Of a DNA stretch of 64,000 nt, positions 10,901 through 23,016 are shown piece after piece. Numbering within the stretch: the stretch's first letter is position 1; each line of letters opens with the position of its first letter. The notes below the pieces were generated by a model, which saw nothing but the letters and a program-made list of their open reading frames with translations, was not told where the DNA came from and searched no databases. The stretch is from Hydractinia symbiolongicarpus (Eukaryota; Cnidaria; Hydrozoa; Anthoathecata; Hydractiniidae), in assembly GCF_029227915.1 (NCBI RefSeq), contig NC_079876.1, positions 29,547,828 to 29,611,827 of the forward strand. Direction: 5' to 3'. The translations under genes and the position numbers were made by a program.

Positions 10901-11270
10901 TGAAATTTCAGGTTACCAAGGTTACTTGAACTTGGAAAACGTACTGGCAATAAACCTTAGTATTCTAAATTGTGCAAGAGCACTACCATTTGACGACCTT
11001 CAGATTTTTCAATAATTTGCCCTTTTGATAACTCAACAAAATGAATGGAACTGCAAAATGGGACGGTAATACTTGGGATTTTGAGTTTGAAAGTTTCAGA
11101 TATGGAAGGCATTATTGCGTATCGTGAAGTAACGGCTGGTAGAATTATTGGGGCTATTCTATTTTGCCCTGTGGAATAATTCAACGCAACGTATCATGTT
11201 AACACATTTCCACGGTTAAAACTCTCCAAGTATTCCTCTATCTTCTTATCACACAGGTTAGCCTAGCTAA

Positions 11271-11353
11271 TACCAGAGGTGGGGTTGGAACCCATGCGGA
11301 CCATAGTCCATTGGAACTTAAGTCCAACGCCTTAACCACTCGGCCACCCTGGT
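11271..11353 (-). tRNA. trnL-UAA: tRNA-Leu(UAA) copy 25
   Basis: G57C group, A49.C65, variable loop TATG; acceptor intact. Confidence 0.77.
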
Positions 11354-11723
11354 TGAAATTTCAGGTTACCAAGGTTACTTGAACTTGGAAAACGTACTGG
11401 CAATAAACCTTAGTATTCAAAATCGTGCAAGAGCACTACCATTTGACGACCTTCAGATTTTTCAATAATTTGCCCTTTTGATAACTCAACAAAATGAATG
11501 GAACTGCACAATGGGACGGTAATACTTGGGATTTTGAGTTTGAAAGTTTCAGATATGGAAGGCATTATTGCGTATCGTGAAGTAACGGCTGGTAGAATTA
11601 TTGGGGCTATTCTATTTTGCCCTGTGGAATAATTCAACGCAACGTATCATGTTAACACATTTCCACGGTTAAAACTCTCCAAGTATTCCTCTATCTTCTT
11701 ATCACACAAGTTAGCCTAGCTAA

Positions 11724-11806
11724 TACCAGAGGTGGGGTTGGAACCCATGCGGACCATAGTCCATTGGAACTTAAGTCCAACGCCTTAACCACTCGGCCAC
11801 CTTGGT
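11724..11806 (-). tRNA. trnL-UAA: tRNA-Leu(UAA) copy 26
   Basis: Same allele as copy 19, one 3169-bp block downstream. Confidence 0.7.
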
Positions 11807-12176
11807 TGAAATTTCAGGTTACCAAGGTTACTTGAACTTGGAAAACGTACTGGCAATGAACCTTAGTATTCTAAATCGTGCAAGAGCACTACCATTTGAC
11901 GACCTTCAGATTTTTCAATAATTTGCCCTTTTGATAACTCAACAAAATGAATGGAATTGCAAAATGGGATGGTAATACTTGGGATTTTGAGTTTGAAAGT
12001 TTCAGATATGAAAGGCATTATTGCGTATCGTGAAGTAACGGTTGGTAGAATTATTGGGGCTATTCTGTTTTGCCCTGTGGGATAATTCAACACAACATAT
12101 CATGTTAACACATTTCCACTGTTAAGACTCTCCAAACATCCCTCAATCTTCTTATCACACAGGTTAGCCTAGCTAA

Positions 12177-12259
12177 TACCAGAGGTGGGGTTCGAACCCA
12201 CGCGGACAATCGTCCATTGTAACTTAAGTCCAACGCCTTAACCACTCGGCCACCCTGGT
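12177..12259 (-). tRNA. trnL-UAA: tRNA-Leu(UAA) copy 27
   Basis: Same as copy 20 (G30.A40). Confidence 0.82.
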
Positions 12260-12629
12260 TGAAATTTCAGGTTACCAAGGTTACTTGAACTTGGAAAACG
12301 TACTGGCAATGAACCTTAGTATTCTAAATCGTGCAAGAGCACTACCATTTGACGACTTTCAGATTTTTTAATAGATTGCCCTTTTGATAACTCAACAAAA
12401 TGAATGGAACTGCAAAATGGGATGGTACTATTTGGGATTTTGAGTTTGAAAGTTTCAGATATGGAAGGCATTATTGCGTATCGTGAAGTAACGGCTAGTA
12501 AAATTATTGGCGCTATTCTATTTTGCCCTGTGGGATAATTCAACACAACGTATCATTTTAACACATTTCCACGGTTTAAACTTTCCAAGCATCCCTCAAT
12601 CTTCTTATCACACAGGTTAGCCTAGCTAA

Positions 12630-12711
12630 TACCAGAGATGGGGTTGAAACCATGTGGACAATAGTCCATTGGAACTTAAGTCTAACGCCTTAACCACTCG
12701 GCCACCCTGGT
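12630..12711 (-). pseudogene. tRNA-Leu relic copy 28
   Basis: Block duplicate of relic copy 21; one base short in the T-arm. Confidence 0.75.
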
Positions 12712-13081
12712 TGAAATTTCAGGTTACCAAGGTTATTTGAACTTGGAAAACGTACTGGCAATGAACCTTAGTATTCTAAATCGCGCAAGAGCACTACCAT
12801 TTGACGACCTTCAGATTTTTCAATAATTTGCCCTTTTGATAACTCAACAAAATGAATGGAACTGCAAAATGGGATGGTACTCTTTGGGATTTTGAGTTTG
12901 AAAGTTTCAGATATGGAAGGCATTATTGCGTATCGTGAAGTAACGGCTAGTAAAATTATTGGCGCTACTCTATTTTGCCCTGTGGGATAATTCAACACAA
13001 CGTGTCATTTTAACACATTTCCACGGTTTAAACTTTCCAAGCATCCCTCAATCTTCTTATCACACAGGTTAGCCTAGCTAA

Positions 13082-13163
13082 TACCAGAGATGGGGTTGAA
13101 ACCATGTGGACAATAGTCCATTGGAACTTAAGTCTAACGCCTTAACCACTCGGCCACCCTGGT
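13082..13163 (-). pseudogene. tRNA-Leu relic copy 29
   Basis: Block duplicate of relic copy 22. Confidence 0.75.
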
Positions 13164-13533
13164 TGAAATTTCAGGTTACCAAGGTTATTTGAACTTGGAA
13201 AACGTACTGGCAATGAACCTTAGTATTCTAAATCGCGCAAGAGCACTACCATTTGACGACCTTCAGATTTTTCAATAATTTGCCCTTTTGATAACTCAAC
13301 AAAATGAATGGAACTGCAAAATGGGATGGTAATATTTAGGATTTTGAGTTTGAAAGTTTCATATATGGAAGGCATTATTGCGTATCGTGAAGTAACGGCT
13401 GGTAAATTTATTGGCGGTATTCTATTTTGCCCTGTGGAATAATTCAACGCAACGTATCATGTTAACACATTTCCACGGTTAAAACTCTCCAAGTATTCCT
13501 CTATCTTCTTATCACACAGGTTAGCCTAGCTAA

Positions 13534-13616
13534 TACCAGAGGTGGGGTTGGAACCCATGCGGACCATAGTCCATTGGAACTTAAGTCCAACGCCTTAACC
13601 ACTCAGCCACCCTGGT
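13534..13616 (-). tRNA. trnL-UAA: tRNA-Leu(UAA) copy 30
   Basis: Same as copy 23 (G57C, U12.G23). Confidence 0.75.
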
Positions 13617-13986
13617 TGAACGTTCAGGTTAAAAAGGTTACTTGAATTTGGAAAGGGTACTGGAAATGAACCTTAGTATTCTAAATCGCCCAAGAGCATT
13701 ACCATTTGACGAATTTCAGATTTTTTAATAACTTTCTATTTTGATAGCTCAACAAAGTGAATGGAGCTGCAAAAAAGGATGGTAATATTTGGGATTTGGA
13801 GTTTGAATGTTTGAGATATGGAAGGCATTATTGCGCATCGTGAAGTAACGGCTGGTACAACTATTTCAGCTGTTCTATTTCTCCAGGTTCGATACTTCGC
13901 CAAAACGTGTCATGGCAAACACATTTTCACGTTTAATTTCTCCAAGCATCCTTCAATCATCTTGTCACCCAGATAAACCTAGCTAA

Positions 13987-14069
13987 TACCTGATGGGGGG
14001 TTCGAACCCACGCGGACAATCGTCCATTGGAACTTAAGTCCAACGCCTTAACCACTCGGCCACCCTGGT
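13987..14069 (-). pseudogene. tRNA-Leu relic copy 31
   Basis: Same acceptor-damaged allele as copy 24. Confidence 0.65.
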
Positions 14070-14439
14070 TGAAATTTCAGGTTACCAAGGTTACTTGAAC
14101 TTGGAAAACGTACTGGCAATAAACCTTAGTATTCTAAATTGTGCAAGAGCACTACCATTTGACGACCTTCAGATTTTTCAATAATTTGCCCTTTTGATAA
14201 CTCAACAAAATGAATGGAACTGCAAAATGGGACTGTAATACTTGGGATTTTGAGTTTGAAAGTTTCAGATATGGAAGGCATTATTGCGTATCGTGAAGTA
14301 ACGGCTGGTAGAATTATTGGGGCTATTCTATTTTGCCCTGTGGAATAATTCAACGCAACGTATCATGTTAACACATTTCCACGGTTAAAACTCTCCAAGT
14401 ATTCCTCTATCTTCTTATCACACAGGTTAGCCTAGCTAA

Positions 14440-14522
14440 TACCAGAGGTGGGGTTGGAACCCATGCGGACCATAGTCCATTGGAACTTAAGTCCAACGCC
14501 TTAACCACTCGGCCACCCTGGT
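14440..14522 (-). tRNA. trnL-UAA: tRNA-Leu(UAA) copy 32
   Basis: Same as copy 25; last tRNA of the second 3169-bp block. Confidence 0.77.
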
Positions 14523-14892
14523 TGAAATTTCAGGTTACCAAGGTTACTTGAACTTGGAAAACGTACTGGCAATGAACCTTAGTATTCTAAATCGTGCAGG
14601 AGCACTACCATTTGACGACTTTCAGATTTTTTAATAGATTGCCCTTTTGATAACTCAACAAAATGAATGGAACTGCAAAATGGGATGGTACTATTTGGGA
14701 TTTTGAGTTTGAAAGTTTCAGATATGGAAGGCATTATTGCGTATCGTGAAGTAACGGCTGGTAAATTTATTGGCGGTATTCTATTTTGCCCTGTGGAATA
14801 ATTCAACGCAACGTATCCTGTTAACACATTTCCACGGTTAAAACTCTCCAAGTATTCCTCTATCTTCTTATCACACAGGTTAGCCTAGCTAA

Positions 14893-14975
14893 TACCAGAG
14901 GTGGGGTTGGAAGCCATGCGGACAATCGTCCATTGGAACTTAAGTCCAACGCCTCAACCACTCGGCCACCCTGGT
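14893..14975 (-). tRNA. trnL-UAA: tRNA-Leu(UAA) copy 33
   Basis: G57C plus C53.C61 and A49.C65, but with the class G variable loop: a mosaic of two alleles. Confidence 0.68.
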
Positions 14976-15345
14976 TGAAATTTCAGGTTACCAAGGTTAC
15001 TTGAACTTGGAAAACGTACTGGCAATGAACCTTAGTATTCTAAATCGTGCAAGAGCACTACCATTTGACGACCTTCAGATTTTTCAATAATTTGCCCTTT
15101 TGATAACTCAACAAAATGAATGGAATTGCAAAATGGGATGGTAATACTTGGGATTTTGAGTTTGAAAGTTTCAGATATGGAAGGCATTATTGCGTATCGT
15201 GAAGTAACGGTTGGTAGAATTATTGGGGCTATTCTGTTTTGCCCTGTGGGATAATTCAACACAACATATCATGTTAACACATTTCCACGGTTAAAACTCT
15301 CCAAACATCCCTCAATCTTCTTATCACACAGGTTAGCCTAGCTAA

Positions 15346-15428
15346 TACCAGAGGTGGGGTTCGAACCCACGCGGACAATCGTCCATTGTAACTTAAGTCC
15401 AACGCCTTAACCACTCGGCCACCCTGGT
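15346..15428 (-). tRNA. trnL-UAA: tRNA-Leu(UAA) copy 34
   Basis: Class G with G30.A40, like copies 20 and 27. Confidence 0.82.
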
Positions 15429-15798
15429 TGAAATTTCAGGTTACCAAGGTTACTTGAACTTGGAAAACGTACTGGCAATGAACCTTAGTATTCTAAATCG
15501 TGCAAGAGCACTACCATTTGACGACTTTCAGATTTTTTAATAGATTGCCCTTTTGATAACTCAACAAAATGAATGGAACTGCAAAATGGGATGGTAATAT
15601 TTGGGATTTTGAGTTTGAAAGTCTCAGATATGGAAGGCATTATTGCGTATCTTGAAGTAACGGCTAGTAAAATTATTGGGGCTATTCTATTTTGCCTTGT
15701 GGGATAATTCAACACAACGTATCATGTTAACACATTTCAACGGTTTAAACTCTCCAAGCATCCCTCAATCTTCTTATCACACAGGTTAGCCTAGCTAA

Positions 15799-15881
15799 TA
15801 CCAGAGGTGGTGTTTGAACCCATGCGGACAATAGACCATTGGAACTTAAGTCTAACGCCTTAACCACTTGGCCACCCTGGT
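15799..15881 (-). tRNA. trnL-UAA: tRNA-Leu(UAA) copy 35
   Basis: Several stem lesions: A29.C41, G53.A61, A49.C65 and a variable-arm mismatch (5' strand GGTC). T-loop TTCAAAC and D-loop AAGTGG are acceptable variants. No T4 in the trailer. Confidence 0.68.
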
Positions 15882-16250
15882 TAAACATTCAGGTTAATAA
15901 GGTTACTTGAATTTGGAAAGGGTACGGGAAATGAACCTTAGTATTCTAAATCGCCCAAGAGCATTACCATTTGACGAACTTTAGATTTTGTAATAATTTT
16001 CCATATTGATAGCTCAACAAAATGAATGGAGCTGCAAAAAAGGATGGTAATATTTGAGATTTGGAGTTTAAATGTTTGAGATATGAAAGGCATTATTGCG
16101 CATCGTGAAGTAACGGCTGGTAGAACTATTGGGGCTATTCAACTTCGCCATGTGGGATAATTCAACACAACGTGTCATGTTAACGCATTTCCACGGCAAA
16201 ACCCTCCAAGCATCCCTCAATCTTTTCATCACACAGGTTAGCCTAGCTAA

Positions 16251-16333
16251 TACCAGAGGTGAGGTTCGAACCCATACGGACAATAGTCCATTGGAACTTA
16301 AGTCCAACGCCTTAACCACTCGGCCACCCTGGT
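16251..16333 (-). tRNA. trnL-UAA: tRNA-Leu(UAA) copy 36
   Basis: T-stem ATGGG/CTCAC: A49.C65 and G52.U62; base 48 region changed to GT. Otherwise intact. Confidence 0.83.
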
Positions 16334-16703
16334 TGAAATTTCAGGTTACCAAGGCTACTTGAACTTGGAAAACGTACTGGCAATGAACCTTAGTATTCTA
16401 AATCGTGCAAGAGCACTACCATTTGACGACTTTCAGATTTTTTAATAGATTGCCCTTTTAAAAACTCAACAAAATGAATGGAACTGCAAAATAGGATGGT
16501 ACTATTTGGGATTTTGAGTTTGAAAGTTTCAGATATGGAAGGCATTATTGCGTATCGTGAAGTAACGGCTGGTAAAATTATTGGGGCTATTCTATTTTGC
16601 CTTGTGGGATAATTCAACACAACGTATCATGTTAACACATTTCAACGGTTTAAACTCTCCAAGCATCCCTCAATCTTCTTATCACACAGGTTAGCCTAGC
16701 TAA

Positions 16704-16786
16704 TACCAGAGGTGGTGTTTGAACCCATGCGGACAATAGACCATTGGAACTTAAGTCCAACGCCTTAACCACTCGGCCACCCTGGT
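16704..16786 (-). tRNA. trnL-UAA: tRNA-Leu(UAA) copy 37
   Basis: As copy 35 but with intact anticodon stem and D-loop. Confidence 0.73.
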
Positions 16787-17156
16787 TGAAATTTCAGGTT
16801 ACCAAGGTTACTTGAACTTGGAAAACGTACTGGCAATGAACCTTAGTATTCTAAATCGTGCAAGAGCACTACCATTTGACGACTTTCAGATTTTTTAATA
16901 GATTGCCCTTTTGATAACTCAACAAAATGAATGGAACTGCAAAATGGGATGGTAATATTTGGGATTTTGAGTTTGAAAGTCTCAGATATGGAAGGCATTA
17001 TTGCGTATCTTGAAGTAACGGCTAGTAAAATTATTGGGGCTATTCTATTTTGCCTTGTGGGATAATTCAACACAACGTATCATGTTAACACATTTCAACG
17101 GTTTAAACTCTCCAAGCATCCCTCAATCTTCTTATCACACAGTTTAGCCTAGCTAA

Positions 17157-17239
17157 TACCAGAGGTGGTGTTTGAACCCATGCGGACAATAGACCATTGG
17201 AACTTAAGTCTAACGCCTTAACCACTTGGCCATCCTGGT
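17157..17239 (-). tRNA. trnL-UAA: tRNA-Leu(UAA) copy 38
   Basis: As copy 35 plus acceptor A7.C66; trailer hairpin also altered by one base. Confidence 0.66.
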
Positions 17240-17608
17240 TAAACATTCAGGTTAATAAGGTTACTTGAATTTGGAAAGGGTACGGGAAATGAACCTTAGT
17301 ATTCTAAATCGCCCAAGAGCATTACCATTTGACGAACTTCAGATTTTGTAATAATTTTCCATCTTGATAGCTCAACAAAATGAATGGAGCAGCAAAAAAG
17401 GATGGTAATATTTGAGATTTGGAGTTTAAATGTTTGAGATATGAAAGGCATTATTGCGCATCGTGAAGTAACGGCTGGTAGAACTATTGGGGCTATTCAA
17501 CTTCGCCATGTGGGATAATTCAACACAACGTGTCATGTTAACGCATTTCCACGGCAAAACCCTCCAAGCATCCCTCAATCTTTTTATCACACAGGTTAGC
17601 CTAGCTAA

Positions 17609-17691
17609 TACCAGAGGTGAGGTTCGAACCCATACGGACAATAGTCCATTGGAACTTAAGTCCAACGCCTTAACCACTCGGCCACCCTGGT
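17609..17691 (-). tRNA. trnL-UAA: tRNA-Leu(UAA) copy 39
   Basis: Same allele as copy 36, 1358 bp upstream. Confidence 0.83.
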
Positions 17692-18061
17692 TTAAATTTC
17701 AGGTTACCAAGGCTACTTGAACTTGGAAAACGTACTGGCAATGAACCTTAGTATTCTAAATCGTGCAAGAGCACTACCATTTGACGACTTTCAGATTTTT
17801 TAATAGATTGCCCTTTTAAAAACTCAACAAAATGCATGGAACTGCAAAATGGGATGGTACTATTTGGGATTTTGAGTTTGAAAGTTTCAGATATGGAAGG
17901 CATTATTGCGTATCGTGAAGTAACGGCTGGTAAAATTATTGGGGCTATTCTATTTTGCCTTGTGGGATAATTCAACACAACGTATCATGTTAACACATTT
18001 CAACGGTTTAAACTCTCCAAGCATCCCTCAATCTTCTTATCACACAGGTTAGCCTAGCTAA

Positions 18062-18144
18062 TACCAGAGGTGGTGTTTGAACCCATGCGGACAATAGACC
18101 ATTGGAACTTAAGTCTAACGCCTTAACCACTCGGCCACCCTGGT
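18062..18144 (-). tRNA. trnL-UAA: tRNA-Leu(UAA) copy 40
   Basis: Copy 35 allele with a consensus D-loop; A29.C41 and G53.A61 remain. Confidence 0.68.
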
Positions 18145-18514
18145 TGAACATTCAGGTTAATAAGGTTACTTGAATTTGGAAAGAGTACGGGAAATGAACC
18201 TTAGTATTCTAAATCGCCCAAGAGCATTACCATTTGACGAAATTCAGATTTTGTAATAATTTTCCATCTTGATAGCTCAACAAAATTGATGGAGCTGCGA
18301 AAAAGGATGGTAATATTTAGGATTTTGAGTTTGAAAGTTTCAGATATGGAAGGCATTATTGCGTATCGTGAAGTAACGGCTAGTAAAATTATTGGCGCTA
18401 TTCTATTTTGCCCTGTGGGATAATTCAACACAACGTATCATTTTAACACATTTCCACGGTTTAAACTTTCCAAGCATCCCTCAATCTTCTTATCACACAG
18501 GTTAGCCTAGCTAA

Positions 18515-18596
18515 TACCAGAGATGGGGTTGAAACCATGTGGACAATAGTCCATTGGAACTTAAGTCTAACGCCTTAACCACTCGGCCACCCTGGT
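18515..18596 (-). pseudogene. tRNA-Leu relic copy 41
   Basis: Copy 21 type: one base short in the T-arm, box B broken, A29.C41. Confidence 0.74.
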
Positions 18597-18966
18597 TGAA
18601 ATTTCAGGTTACCAAGGTTATTTGAACTTGGAAAACGTACTGGCAATGAACCTTAGTATTCTAAATCGCGCAAGAGCACTACCATTTGACGACCTTCAGA
18701 TTTTTCAATAATTTGCCCTTTTGATAACTCAACAAAATGAATGGAACTGCAAAATGGGATGGTACTCTTTGGGATTTTGAGTTTGAAAGTTTCAGATATG
18801 GAAGGCATTATTGCGTATCGTGAAGTAACGGCTAGTAAAATTATTGGCGCTATTCTATTTTGCCCTGTGGGATAATTCAACACAACGTGTCATTTTAACA
18901 CATTTCCACGGTTTAAACTTTCCAAGCATCCCTCAATCTTCTTATCACACAGGTTAGCCTAGCTAA

Positions 18967-19030
18967 TACCAGAGATGGGGTTGAAACCAACCACTTAAGT
19001 CCAACGCCTTAACCACTCGGCCACCCTGGT
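18967..19030 (-). pseudogene. tRNA-Leu relic copy 42, internal deletion
   Basis: 64 bp. Acceptor, D-arm and anticodon loop are present, but the variable arm and one anticodon-stem strand are deleted, joining the relic T-arm to ACTTAAG on the plus strand. Cannot fold as tRNA-Leu. Confidence 0.85.
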
Positions 19031-19399
19031 TGAACATTCAGGTTAATAAGGTTACTTGAATTTGGAAAGGGTACGGGAAATGAACCTTAGTATTCTAAAT
19101 CGCGCAAGAGCACTACCATTTGACGACCTTCAGATTTTTCAATAATTTGCCCTTTTGATAACTCAACAAAATGAATGGAACTGCAAAAAAGGATGGTAAT
19201 ATTTGAGATTTGGAGTTTAAATGTTTGAGATATGAAAGGCATTATTGCGCATCGTGAAGTAACGGCTGGTAGAACTATTGGGGCTATTCAACTTCGCCAT
19301 GTGGGATATTTCAACACAACGTGTCATGTTAACGCATTTCCACGGCAAAACCCTCCAAGCATCCCTCAATCTTTTTATCACACAGGTTAGCCTAGCTAA

Positions 19400-19482
19400 T
19401 ACCAGAGGTGAGGTTCGCACCCATACGGACAATAGTCCATTGGAACTTAAGTCCAACGCCTTAACCACTCGGCCACCCTGGT
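19400..19482 (-). tRNA. trnL-UAA: tRNA-Leu(UAA) copy 43
   Basis: Copy 36 allele with T-loop TGCGAAC: U55 (normally pseudouridine) is G. Confidence 0.72.
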
Positions 19483-19688
19483 TGAAATTTCAGGTTACCA
19501 AGGCTACTTGAACTTGGAAAACGTACTGGCAATGAACCTTAGTATTCTAAATCGTGCAAGAGCACTACCATTTGACGACTTTCAGATTTTTTAATAGATT
19601 GCCCTTTTAAAAACTCAACAAAATGATTTACGGTTTAAACTCTCCAAGCATCCCTCAATCTTCTTATCACACAGGTAAGCCTAGCTAA

Positions 19689-19771
19689 TACCAGAGGTGG
19701 TGTTTGAACCCATGCGGACAATAGACCATTGGAACTTAAGTCTAACGCCTTAACCACTCGGCCACCCTGGT
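19689..19771 (-). tRNA. trnL-UAA: tRNA-Leu(UAA) copy 44
   Basis: Copy 40 allele. Only 289 bp separates it from copy 43, because about 164 bp of spacer is missing on the left (junction near 19625). Confidence 0.68.
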
Positions 19772-20140
19772 TGAACATTCAGGTTAATAAGGTTACTTGA
19801 ATTTGGAAAGGGTACGGGAAATGAACCTTAGTATTCTAAATCGCCCAAGAGCATTACCATTTGACGAACTTCAGATTTTGTAATAATTTTCCATCTTGAT
19901 AGCTCAACAAAATGAATGGAGCTGCGAAAAAGGATGGTAATATTTAGGATTTGGAGTTTGAATGTTTGAGATATGGAAGGCATTATTGCGCATCGTGAAG
20001 TAACGGCTGGTAGAACCATTGGGGTTATTCAACTTCGCCATGTGGGATAATTCAACACAACGTGTCATGTTAACGCATTTCCACTGCAAAACCCTCCAAG
20101 CATCCCTCAATCTTCTTATCACACAGGTTAGCCTAGCTAA

Positions 20141-20223
20141 TACCAGAGGTGAGGTTCGAACCCTTACGGACAATAGTCCATTGGAACTTAAGTCCAACGC
20201 CTTAACCACTCGGCCAACCTGGT
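20141..20223 (-). tRNA. trnL-UAA: tRNA-Leu(UAA) copy 45
   Basis: T-stem AAGGG/CTCAC (A49.C65, A50.A64) and acceptor U7.C66. Weak. Confidence 0.7.
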
Positions 20224-20593
20224 TGAAATTTCAGGTTACCAAGGTTACTTCAACTTGGAAAACGTACTGGCAATGAACCTTAGTATTCTAAATCGAGCAA
20301 GAGCACTACCATTTGACGTACTTCAGATTTTTTAATAATTTGCCCTTTTGATAACTCAAAAAAATGAATGGAACTGCAAAATGGGATGGTAATACTTGGG
20401 ATTTTGAGTTTGAAAGTTTCAGATATGGAAGGCATTATTGCGTATCGTGAAGTAAAGGCTGGTAGAATAATTGGGGATATTCTATTTTGCCCTGTTGGAT
20501 AATTCAACACAACGTATCAGGTTAACGCATTTCCACGGTTAAAACTCTCCAAGCATCCCTCAATCTTCATATCACATAGGTTAGCCTAGCTAA

Positions 20594-20676
20594 TACCAGA
20601 GGTGAGGTTCGAACCCATACGGACAATAGTCCTTTGGAACTTAAGTCCAACGCCTTAACCACTCGGCCACCCTGGT
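20594..20676 (-). tRNA. trnL-UAA: tRNA-Leu(UAA) copy 46
   Basis: Copy 36 allele with U44 changed to A. Confidence 0.82.
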
Positions 20677-21046
20677 TGAAATTTCAGGTTACCAAGGCTA
20701 CTTGAACTTGGAAAACGTACTGGCAATGAACCTTAGTATTCTAAATCGTGCAAGAGCACTACCATTTGACGACTTTCAGATTTTTTAATAGATTGCCCTT
20801 TTAAAAACTCAACAAAATGAATGGAACTGCAAAATGGGATGGTACTATTTGGGATTTTGAGTTTAAAAGTTTCAGATATGGAAGGCATTATTGCGTATCG
20901 TGAAGTAACGGCTGGTAAAATTATTGGGGCTATTCTATTTTGCCTTGTGGGATAATTCAACACAACGTATCATGTTAACACATTTCCACGGTTTAAACTC
21001 TCCAAGCATCCCTCAATCTTCTTATCACACAGGTTAGCCTAGCTAA

Positions 21047-21129
21047 TACCAGAGGTGGTGTTTGAACCCATGCGGACAATAGACCATTGGAACTTAAGTC
21101 TAACGCCTTAACCACTCGGCCACCCTGGT
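21047..21129 (-). tRNA. trnL-UAA: tRNA-Leu(UAA) copy 47
   Basis: Copy 40 allele. Confidence 0.68.
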
Positions 21130-21499
21130 TGAACATTCAGGTTAATAAGGTTACTTGAATTTGGAAAGGGTACGGGAAATGAACCTTAGTATTCTAAATC
21201 GCCCAAGAGCATTACCATTTGACGAACTTCAGATTTTGTAATAATTTTCCATCTTGATAGCTCAACAAAATGAATGGAGCTGCAAAAAAGGATGGTAATA
21301 TTTAGGATTTGGAGTTTGAATGTTTGAGATATGGAAGGCATTATTGCGCATCGTGAAGTAACGGCTGGTAGAACCATTTGGGCTATTCAACTTCGCCATG
21401 TGGGATAATTCAACACAACGTGTCATGTTAACACATTTCCACGGTTAAAACTCTCCGAGCATCCCTTAATCTTCTTATCACACAGGTTAGCCTAGCTAA

Positions 21500-21582
21500 T
21501 AACAGAGGTGGGGTTCGAACCCATGCGGACAATAGTCCATTGGAACTTAAGTCCAACGCCTTAACCACTCGGCCACCCTGGT
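21500..21582 (-). tRNA. trnL-UAA: tRNA-Leu(UAA) copy 48
   Basis: Class M with C2.U71 in the acceptor (3' strand CTCTGTT). Confidence 0.8.
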
Positions 21583-21950
21583 TGAAATTTCATGTTAATA
21601 AGGTTACTTGAACTTGGAAAAAGTACTGGCAATGAATCTTATTATTTTAAATCGCGCAAGAGCATTACCATTTGACGACCTTCAGATTTTTCAATAATTT
21701 GCCCTTTTGATAACTCAACAAAATGAATGGAACTGCAAAAAAGGAGGGTAATATTTGGGACTGGAATTTGAATGTTTAAGATATGGAAGGAATGATTGCG
21801 CATTGTGAAAGAACGGCTGGTACAACTATTGCAGCTATTCTACTCTCCAAGTTCGATACTTTGCCACAACGAGTCATGGCAAACACACTTCCACGTTTAA
21901 ATTCTCCAAGCATCCTCCAATTATCTTATCAAAAACGTTAACCTAGCTAA

Positions 21951-22033
21951 TAACAGAGGTGGTGTTCGAACCCACTCGGACAAGCGTCCATTGGAACTTA
22001 AGTCCAACACCTTATCCACTCGGCCACGCCGGT
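21951..22033 (-). tRNA. trnL-UAA: divergent tRNA-Leu(UAA) copy 49
   Basis: Acceptor ACCGGCG/CTCTGTT is poorly paired, G53.A61 breaks the T-stem, D-stem has G10.U25. Anticodon arm intact. First of a divergent sub-array. Confidence 0.6.
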
Positions 22034-22104
22034 TGAATATTCAGGTTAATAAGGTTACTTAAACTAGGAAAAAGTACTGGCAATGAATCTTAGTATTCTA
22101 AATC

Positions 22105-22260
22105 GTGTAAGAGCATTGACATCTGTCGACCTTCTTATCTCTTTAATAATTTGCCGCTTTCATAATTCAACAAATTGGGTATGTGTAAGAGCATTGACAT
22201 CTGTCGACCTTCTTATTTATTTAATAATTCGCAGCTTTGATAATTCATTAAATTGCCTGG
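22105..22260. repeat. 78-bp direct repeat inside a spacer
   Basis: The segment starting GTGTAAGAGCATTGAC occurs at 22105 and again at 22183; this explains the 531-bp monomer length. The same pair recurs at 23088 and 23166. Confidence 0.88.
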
Positions 22261-22481
22261 AACTGCAAAAAGAGATGTAATCTTTGAGATTTTGAATTTG
22301 AAATTTGGTGACATGGAATGAGTAATTGCGTATCGTGATATAACGGCTAGTACAACTATTGCAGCTATTCTACCTCTCCAAGTTCGATACTTCGCAACAA
22401 TGTGTCATGGCAAACACATTTCCACGTTTAAATTCTCCAAGCATCCTTCAATCATCTTATCAAAAACGTTAACCTAGCTAA

Positions 22482-22564
22482 TAACAGAGATGGGGTTCGA
22501 ACCCACTCGGAGAAACGTTCATTGGAGCTTAAGTCCAACGCCTTAACCACTCGGCCATCCTGGT
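22482..22564 (-). tRNA. trnL-UAA: divergent tRNA-Leu(UAA) copy 50
   Basis: G49.U65 wobble, broken variable arm (GAAC/CTCC), C2.U71 and A7.C66; anticodon loop CTTAAGC keeps UAA. Confidence 0.6.
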
Positions 22565-22933
22565 TGAATATTCAGGTAAATAAGGTTACTTGAACTTGGA
22601 AGAAGTACTGGCAATGAACCTTACTATTTTAAATCGCACAAGAGCATTAACATCTGTCGATCTTCTTATTTCTTTAATAATTTGCCGTTTTGATAATTCA
22701 ACAAATTGATTGGAACTGCAAAAAAGGAGGGTAATATTTGGGACTGGAATTTGAATGTTTAAGATATGGAAGGAATGATTGCGCATTGTGAAAGAACGGC
22801 TGGTACAACTATTGCAGCTATTCTACTCTCCAAGTTCGATACTTTGCCACAACGAGTCATGGCAAACACACTTCCACGTTTAAATTCTCCAAGCATCCTC
22901 CAATTATCTTATCAAAAACGTTAACCTAGCTAA

Positions 22934-23016
22934 TAACAGAGGTGGTGTTCGAACCCACTCGGACAAGCGTCCATTGGAACTTAAGTCCAACACCTTATCC
23001 ACTCGGCCACCCTGGT
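22934..23016 (-). tRNA. trnL-UAA: divergent tRNA-Leu(UAA) copy 51
   Basis: Copy 49 allele with a normal 5' acceptor strand; C2.U71 and G53.A61 remain. Confidence 0.65.

Larger units (their letters stand above)
8185..14522. repeat. 3169-bp (7-monomer) tandem duplication
   Basis: Copies 19-25 and 26-32 match in order at 3169 bp. By eye only a few single-base differences are visible (for example near 8952/12121 and 11064/14233). Both halves carry the same broken tRNAs. Confidence 0.92.
15429..18144. repeat. 1358-bp (3-monomer) tandem duplication
   Basis: Copies 35-37 and 38-40 pair at 1358 bp; the second half has extra point changes. Confidence 0.85.
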
